DNA from: Bacillota bacterium
GTDB lineage: Bacteria > Bacillota > Clostridia > Lachnospirales > Lachnospiraceae
Length of the DNA stretch: 18,902 bases
Assembly (NCBI GenBank): GCA_017861355.1
Contig: JAGFXQ010000032.1
Coordinates: 1 to 18,902, forward strand
Direction of reading: 5' to 3'
Below, piece by piece: positions 14,716 to 18,902 of the stretch. The notes beneath the pieces were generated by a model. That model was not told where the DNA came from. It was given only the letters and a program-made list of their open reading frames with translations, and searched no databases. The translations under genes and the position numbers were made by a program. Every line of letters starts with the position of its first letter. Within the stretch, counting starts at the first letter, position 1.

Positions 14716-14758
14716 AAGAAGGCGAAGCAGTATTGTTACATAGAAAAGGGGAAAGCGT

Positions 14759-15736
14759 ATGATTGGAATCAAAGAGATAGCAAAACAAGCAGGAGTATCC
14801 GTCTCAACCGTATCCAATGTCCTTAATAACAAGAAGAATGTCGGAGAAGAGACCAGGGAACGGATCCATAGAATCTGTGAGGAGAATAATTATCATCCAA
14901 ACCAGGCGGGAAGAGGCTTGAAGTCAAACAATCCGAATACCATACTATTTAATTTCAGTGATTTTGACCGCAGCTTCTATCTGAAGATCATCAATGGTAT
15001 CAGTGATTATGTGAATGATAACGATTTTGACCTGATTATCTGTACGGATAAATCCTGCGAGAAGTATATGAATAGTAGCCTGACCAGTGGCAGTATTATT
15101 CTGGATAAGAAGATGCAGGATGAGACACTCAACCGGATTGCAGAGGAGAATTATCCGATCGTGGTTCTGGACCGTATCATGAATAATGAGTGGATCAAAA
15201 GCGTCGTTGTTAACAATTATGAACCTATGTATGAGATGATTCAAGGAGTAATAGACCGTGGATACCGCCATTTTGGCTTCGTAGGCGGGCCGGAGGAAAC
15301 AGCAGATAATAAGGAACGCTATAGAGCCTTTCGTGATGCACTGGATGCCAATCATATCGATTTTCAACAGAAGAGCTACTTTGCAGGTAATTATCGTGAG
15401 AAGAGTGGTTACACGGCAGCAAAGATACTGATGCTCAGCCGGGAACTACCCGATTGTCTGGTGTGTGCCAATGATAATATGGCTATCGGAGCAATGAAGG
15501 CTTTCCGTGATAATGGGATACGTGTGCCTCAGGATATTGCAGTGACCGGTTTTGACAATTGCGATCTCGCCGAAGCGATGGGATTAACCACGGTATCGAT
15601 TCCGAACTATGAGCGAGGGTATATTGCGGCAAGATATCTGATTGAGAATATCCGGGGACAGCGTAATGTGGAAACGTTCAAAATCGCTGCCAAGATCATT
15701 TTCCGTGAAAGTGTCGGGATCAAATCAGAGGCGTGA
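14759..15736 (+). CDS. LacI-family transcriptional regulator
   Basis: A 325-residue sugar-responsive repressor. Residues 3-24 (GIKEIAKQAGVSVSTVSNVL) are the LacI helix-turn-helix, and RIHRICEENNYHPNQAGRGL (36-55) contains the hinge region. The rest is a periplasmic-binding-type effector domain, with VTGFDNCDLAEAMGLTTVSIPNYERGY typical of its end. AAGGGGA precedes the ATG at 14759. It is divergent from nothing and points towards the sugar ABC transporter genes, which it most likely controls; a candidate operator lies over their promoter at 15941-15952. Sugar ligand unknown. A strong terminator separates it from the transporter genes. Confidence 0.95.
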   Translation: MIGIKEIAKQAGVSVSTVSNVLNNKKNVGEETRERIHRICEENNYHPNQAGRGLKSNNPNTILFNFSDFDRSFYLKIINGISDYVNDNDFDLIICTDKSCEKYMNSSLTSGSIILDKKMQDETLNRIAEENYPIVVLDRIMNNEWIKSVVVNNYEPMYEMIQGVIDRGYRHFGFVGGPEETADNKERYRAFRDALDANHIDFQQKSYFAGNYREKSGYTAAKILMLSRELPDCLVCANDNMAIGAMKAFRDNGIRVPQDIAVTGFDNCDLAEAMGLTTVSIPNYERGYIAARYLIENIRGQRNVETFKIAAKIIFRESVGIKSEA

Positions 15737-15794
15737 AAGATCTATAATTAGCTTAAATCAGTAAAATACGAGTAAAACGGCAAAATGTTTTAGT

Positions 15795-15843
15795 AAAGTC
15801 ATGTGATTATCAACAAATGTTGACTTGATCACATGACTTTTTT
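15795..15843 (+). terminator. Rho-independent terminator of the LacI-family gene
   Basis: A 13-bp stem (15795-15807 with 15828-15840) holds a second small hairpin (TCAAC/GTTGA), and a run of T's ends at 15843. It lies about 58 bases after the stop codon. Confidence 0.88.
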
Positions 15844-15906
15844 GATTAAAAAAGTGTACAATATTAACAAAGAATAGGCAATTATAAATGAAGTATTGCA
15901 ACAATA

Positions 15907-15935
15907 TTGACAAATAGATGGAAATATATTAATAT
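15907..15935 (+). promoter_or_regulatory. Promoter of the sugar transporter genes
   Basis: A perfect TTGACA (15907-15912), a 17-base spacer and TAATAT (15930-15935) lie about 50 bases before the first start codon of the solute-binding protein gene. Confidence 0.7.
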
Positions 15936-15940
15936 CATGG

Positions 15941-15952
15941 TATAACGTTTTA
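15941..15952 (+). promoter_or_regulatory. Candidate LacI-type operator with central CG
   Basis: TATAACGTTTTA is an imperfect inverted repeat (5 of 6 paired positions) with the central CG common in LacI-family operators. It lies at the predicted transcription start of the transporter genes, where a bound repressor would block them. Confidence 0.4.
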
Positions 15953-15983
15953 TTAATTTTTATCCAAAAAAGGAGAGGGTGTT

Positions 15984-16163
15984 ATGAAAATGAAAAAACT
16001 TTTAGGTATTTTACTAGCAACAATTATGGTGTTCAGTTTGTTCTTAACCGGTTGTGGGACAAAAGAGGAGAAAACGGAGACAACGACACCTACAGAAGGA
16101 ACAAAAGCTACCGAAGCACCGAAGGCAGAAGAGAAAGATGCAGTCGCAGAAGCTCCTGCATGA
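15984..16163 (+). pseudogene. Sugar-binding lipoprotein, 5' fragment (signal peptide and linker only)
   Basis: The frame starts at ATG 15984 behind a strong AGGAGAGGG site and encodes a lipoprotein signal peptide with lipobox LTGC (Cys24). A Thr/Glu/Ala/Lys-rich linker ends in AEAPA, and then TGA stops it at 59 residues. This is exactly how an intact CUT1 solute-binding lipoprotein begins, but the binding domain does not follow in this frame. The rest of the protein continues one frame over from base 16160. The promoter at 15907-15935 and the ribosome site look intact, so the break is probably recent, or it is an assembly error. Confidence 0.8.
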
Positions 16164-17083
16164 AAGCTTATCTTGCAGATCTGAGTGATCTATCCTTTGT
16201 TGGAGATATCTCAGCAAATATGGCAAATGAAATTGATGGCAAAGTAGTTGGTATTCCTTATACGATGGAAGGTTTTGGCCTTGTTTATAATAAGAGCCTC
16301 ATTGATGCTTCCAAGGTAAATAACTATGACACCTTCGTTCAGATGCTGAAGAATCAGAAAGCTGCCGGCATTAACGGTTTCAGCTTATCACAGGAAAGCT
16401 ATTTCTTAATCGGACATATTTTAAATACTCCTTTTGCATTACAGGCCGATGCTCAGGATTACATAAACAAGCTTGTTGCAGGCGAAGTTACAATGCAGGA
16501 TACACCTGAATTCGTGGAGTTTGGTAAGTTCATGGAAGCAATCAGAGAGAACACCAGCAATCCTCTCGAAGTGAATTATGATACCGAGACCGGTGACTTT
16601 GCTACCGGTAAGAACGCATCTATTCATCAGGGTAACTGGTGCTACGGTATGTTCGCTGATTATGATGTGAATTTTGAGATGGGTATGATGCCGTTACCGA
16701 TCAGTGGCAATGATAAGATCGCTGCCAGCGTTCCGACTTGCTGGTATGTGAATTCACAGGCTAAGCCGGAAGAGATCCAGGCAGGTAAAGACTTTCTTAA
16801 CTGGTTATATACCAGTGAGACAGGTAAGAAGTACTTAATGGAAGAGTTTGGTTTCATTCCGGTATTAACTACAATGACAAGTCCTAAGCTGGATCCTTTA
16901 TCTCAGGCAGTATCTGAGTATGCAGCAGCCGGTAAGACAATCTCCTGGCCGATGAGCAAATGGCCTGCAGGTATTGTTGATGTATATCTTGTTCCGATCG
17001 CTCAGGAATTCTTCACAACGGATATGACAGGAACCGAGTTCTTAACAAAATTATCCGATGCCTTCGTACAGGCAGGAAAATAA
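16160..17083 (+). pseudogene. Sugar ABC transporter solute-binding protein, 3' fragment
   Basis: From AYLADLSDLSFVGDI on, the translation is a clear extracellular solute-binding protein family 1 (CUT1 sugar) domain. It includes IPYTMEGFGLVYNKSLID, the FATGKNASIHQGNWCYG binding segment and a normal C-terminus, 307 residues from ATG 16160. The first ~80-100 residues of a mature binding protein (N-lobe start) are missing. The ATG overlaps the TGA of the upstream fragment (ATGA), so translation could restart, but the product would have no signal peptide and an incomplete N-lobe. I therefore call it a broken gene. The frame stays open upstream to 16052, but that part is the linker region read out of frame. 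The two permease genes downstream look intact. Confidence 0.82.
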
Positions 17084-17084
17084 A

Positions 17085-17122
17085 CAATAGAAAGCACGCT
17101 TTGCGAACATTCTAATGTCATG
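17085..17122 (+). repeat. Copy 3 of a ~38-bp palindromic intergenic repeat
   Basis: It begins one base after the stop of the solute-binding protein fragment, reading CAATAGAAAG at the start and ATTCTAATGTCATG at the end. TAGAA pairs with TTCTA and CGC with GCG around TTT. Same orientation and same position relative to the stop codon as copy 2. Confidence 0.72.
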
Positions 17123-17143
17123 AATTAAATCTTGAAGAGATAC

Positions 17144-17192
17144 AGAAATCTAACATACAACGATCACACTTGTATCGTTAGATTTCTTTATT
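17144..17192 (+). terminator. Terminator or attenuator between the binding protein and permease genes
   Basis: AGAAATCTAAC (17144-17154) pairs perfectly with GTTAGATTTCT (17177-17187), with an inner ATACAA/TTGTAT helix; a T-rich tail (TTATTCTTT) follows. Partial termination here would give more binding protein than permease, a usual ratio in such operons. Confidence 0.65.
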
Positions 17193-17296
17193 CTTTAGTA
17201 ATAAATTGGAATACGTAATAAATATTTACACACAAGTACGTCATTAAAATTTGTGCCATAGAGTCGTTGGGGAATTGATTAGATAGGGCAATATAA

Positions 17297-17343
17297 CTTT
17301 TGCAAAATAGGGCCGGTACAAAAACCGGACTATTTTGCAAAAG
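17297..17343 (+). other. Long hairpin directly upstream of the first permease gene
   Basis: CTTTTGCAAAATAG (17297-17310) and CTATTTTGCAAAAG (17330-17343) are a perfect 14-bp inverted repeat. Inside it CCGGT pairs with ACCGG around a 6-base loop. The ribosome site GGAAGGAGAG of the permease starts at 17354, 10 bases after it. There is no T-run. It may stabilise the permease mRNA after processing, or be a regulator site. Confidence 0.6.
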
Positions 17344-17368
17344 GGAAAAGCCCGGAAGGAGAGTAGGA

Positions 17369-18244
17369 ATGAAGAAAAGAAGGGATTTGGGCTGGTATGC
17401 ACTATTCGTATTGCCCTTGGTATTTATCTTTACAACAGTTGTAATTATACCTTTCATCATCGGTATTGGTTATTCCTTCATATCTTGGGATGGAATGCCT
17501 CTGAATGAAAAGACTTTTGTTGGATTTGAAAACTACACAAGATTATTCGCGGATGCAAGATTTCTCACATCTGCGGGCCATACAGTCTTGTTTACTATAT
17601 TTTCTGTATTACTGATTAATGTTCTCGGACTTAGCTTTGCATTAGCAGTAACAGGTAAGCTTCGAGTTCGTAATGCTGCAAGAACCATGCTATTCATGCC
17701 GTACTTAATCGGTGGATTGATCTTGGGTTATATCTGGAAGTTCATCTTCACGGATGTATTCAAATCAATTGGAGAGATGACCGGGCTGACCAAGGTATTC
17801 TTCAGCTGGCTGTTGAATCCCAGATATGCACTGGTGGCGATGATTATTGTAGCTACCTGGCAAATGGCAGGTTACATAATGATTATCTATATCAACGGTA
17901 TTCAGGCAATGCCGGAGGATATTCTGGAGGCTTCTAAGGTGGATGGTGCGAACTTCTGGCAGACCTTGCTTCGCATTAAATTCCCGCTGATTATGCCCTC
18001 CTTTACGATTTGCCTCTTCCTCACCTTGTCGAATTGCTTCAAGATATTTGACGTGAACTTCTCCCTAACCGGCGGCGGACCAAACAATGCTACCGAAATG
18101 ATGGCGATGAATATCTACAATGAGATCTTCTCCTTGAGTAATTATGGCTATGGTCAGGCAAAGGCAATCATGTTCTTTATTGCGGTTGCTATTATTACAT
18201 TAATACAGGTATCCATTACGAAGAAGAAGGAGGTAGAGATGTGA
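17369..18244 (+). CDS. Sugar ABC transporter permease (CUT1, MalF type)
   Basis: A 291-residue inner-membrane permease with about six membrane segments, the first at about 10-32 after a KKRR start. The cytoplasmic EAA loop that contacts the ATPase is at about 183-210 (EDILEASKVDGANFWQTLLRIKFPLI). It should pair with the permease encoded next and import an unknown sugar or oligosaccharide. The ATG at 17369 has GGAAGGAGAG just upstream; the frame is open from 17300, but that part runs through the hairpin and has no ribosome site. No ATPase gene is seen in the window, and CUT1 systems often share a distant MsmK-type ATPase. Confidence 0.94.
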   Translation: MKKRRDLGWYALFVLPLVFIFTTVVIIPFIIGIGYSFISWDGMPLNEKTFVGFENYTRLFADARFLTSAGHTVLFTIFSVLLINVLGLSFALAVTGKLRVRNAARTMLFMPYLIGGLILGYIWKFIFTDVFKSIGEMTGLTKVFFSWLLNPRYALVAMIIVATWQMAGYIMIIYINGIQAMPEDILEASKVDGANFWQTLLRIKFPLIMPSFTICLFLTLSNCFKIFDVNFSLTGGGPNNATEMMAMNIYNEIFSLSNYGYGQAKAIMFFIAVAIITLIQVSITKKKEVEM

Positions 18245-18902
18245 TGAAGAAGCTTATGAAATGGATCATTGAGATTCTTGTAATTGCTGCCTGTTTGGCC
18301 TACCTGTTCCCGATCTATATCGTACTGGTGAATGCCTTCAAGAATCGTCAGGAATTGTATGAAAATATGCTGGCACTACCGAATAGCTTCTCCTTTGAAT
18401 ACTTCGCAAAAGCGATGGATAAGATGAACTTCCTACGTGCTTTCGGAAATTCTCTGATGGTAACGGTAGTTTCCATTGCTGTTATTGTTGTATTGGCTTC
18501 TATGACAGCCTGGATGTTCGTACGTACGGATAATAAATTAAGCAGAATTCTGTTCATGATCTTTGTAGCCACGATGATTATTCCCTTTCAGACAATTATG
18601 ATGCCTTTGATGCAGGTAATGGGATGGGTTCGTGATACATTACATATTCCGATGTTGAATACAATTGGCGGATTAATCTACATGAATGTTGGCTTTGGAA
18701 CCAGTATGGCAGTATTTCTGTATCATGGATTTGTTAAATCCATACCGGTATCTTTAGAAGAAGCGGCAACTATCGATGGCTGTAATAAGTTCAAGGTGTT
18801 CTGGAAGATTGTATTTCCGATGCTCAAACCAACGACGGCGACCGTTATGATTCTTGATGTCATCTGGATCTGGAATGATTATTTGCTGCCGTCTCTGGTA
18901 CT
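18244..18902 (+). CDS. Sugar ABC transporter permease (CUT1, MalG type), C-terminus beyond window
   Basis: The second permease of the pair runs off the right edge after about 219 codons. The first membrane segment (IIEILVIAACLAYLFPIYIVL) is followed by the usual NAFK motif and a loop, and then more helices. The EAA loop is EEAATIDGCNKFKVFWKIVFPML. The ATG overlaps the TGA of the previous gene by one base (TGATG), which suggests translational coupling. An in-frame GTG at 18241 is also possible; AGGAGGT (18228-18234) is 6 bases before the GTG and 9 before the ATG. Confidence 0.92.
   Translation, partial: MKKLMKWIIEILVIAACLAYLFPIYIVLVNAFKNRQELYENMLALPNSFSFEYFAKAMDKMNFLRAFGNSLMVTVVSIAVIVVLASMTAWMFVRTDNKLSRILFMIFVATMIIPFQTIMMPLMQVMGWVRDTLHIPMLNTIGGLIYMNVGFGTSMAVFLYHGFVKSIPVSLEEAATIDGCNKFKVFWKIVFPMLKPTTATVMILDVIWIWNDYLLPSLV

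Noticed and set aside
14945..15367. 140-codon open frame on the minus strand
   Set aside because: It lies inside the LacI-family gene and shows no family motif or ribosome site.
16052..16159. Extending the solute-binding protein fragment upstream to 16052
   Set aside because: That stretch is the linker of the 5' fragment read in the wrong frame (Arg/Ser-rich, no homology to binding proteins), and no ribosome site precedes it.

Overview
The window looks like a chromosomal segment from a low-to-moderate GC Firmicute, most likely Lachnospiraceae or a close relative. The reasons are strong AGGAGG-type ribosome sites, sigma-A promoters with extended -10 elements, a DUF1836 protein, a YerC-type TrpR protein, a PEP/pyruvate-binding protein of a clostridial type, and a CUT1 sugar transporter with a LacI regulator. 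The genus assignment is inference. I saw no rRNA, tRNA, CRISPR array, transposase or phage gene. No gene-free stretch exceeds 300 bases.

Layout. (1) 1-4149: the start of a small acidic single-pass membrane protein (minus), the UvrD/PcrA helicase (minus), a divergent DUF1836 protein (plus) and a YerC-like repressor (minus). (2) 4282-6831: an 849-residue protein with a degenerate KaiC-like N-terminus, a PPDK/PEP-synthase-type ATP-grasp domain and an unassigned C-terminal domain. (3) 7046-14576: seven co-directional genes with one clear promoter at the front and one terminator at the end. They encode a membrane-anchored transglutaminase-like protein, an Asp/Glu-type amino-acid racemase, a DltA-like adenylating enzyme, a DltC-like carrier, a DltB-like MBOAT acyltransferase, a DltD-position SGNH protein and a lipoprotein. 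(4) 14677-18902: a LacI regulator with a perfect palindrome over its own promoter, a broken solute-binding protein gene, and two sugar-ABC permeases, the second cut by the window edge.

Region 3 is the most interesting system. It has the parts of the D-alanylation (Dlt) pathway, which loads an amino acid on a carrier inside the cell, passes it through an MBOAT channel and moves it to a surface polymer. However, it has its own racemase, an altered residue in the adenylation pocket, a cysteine where the SGNH nucleophile is expected, and two extra surface proteins. My inference is an aminoacylation system for a surface glycopolymer whose amino acid may not be D-alanine.

Other notable points are three copies of a ~38-bp hairpin-forming repeat that lies 3' of genes, a solute-binding protein gene that seems to have lost its first ~80-100 mature residues plus the reading frame, and a layered set of hairpins between that gene and its permeases.
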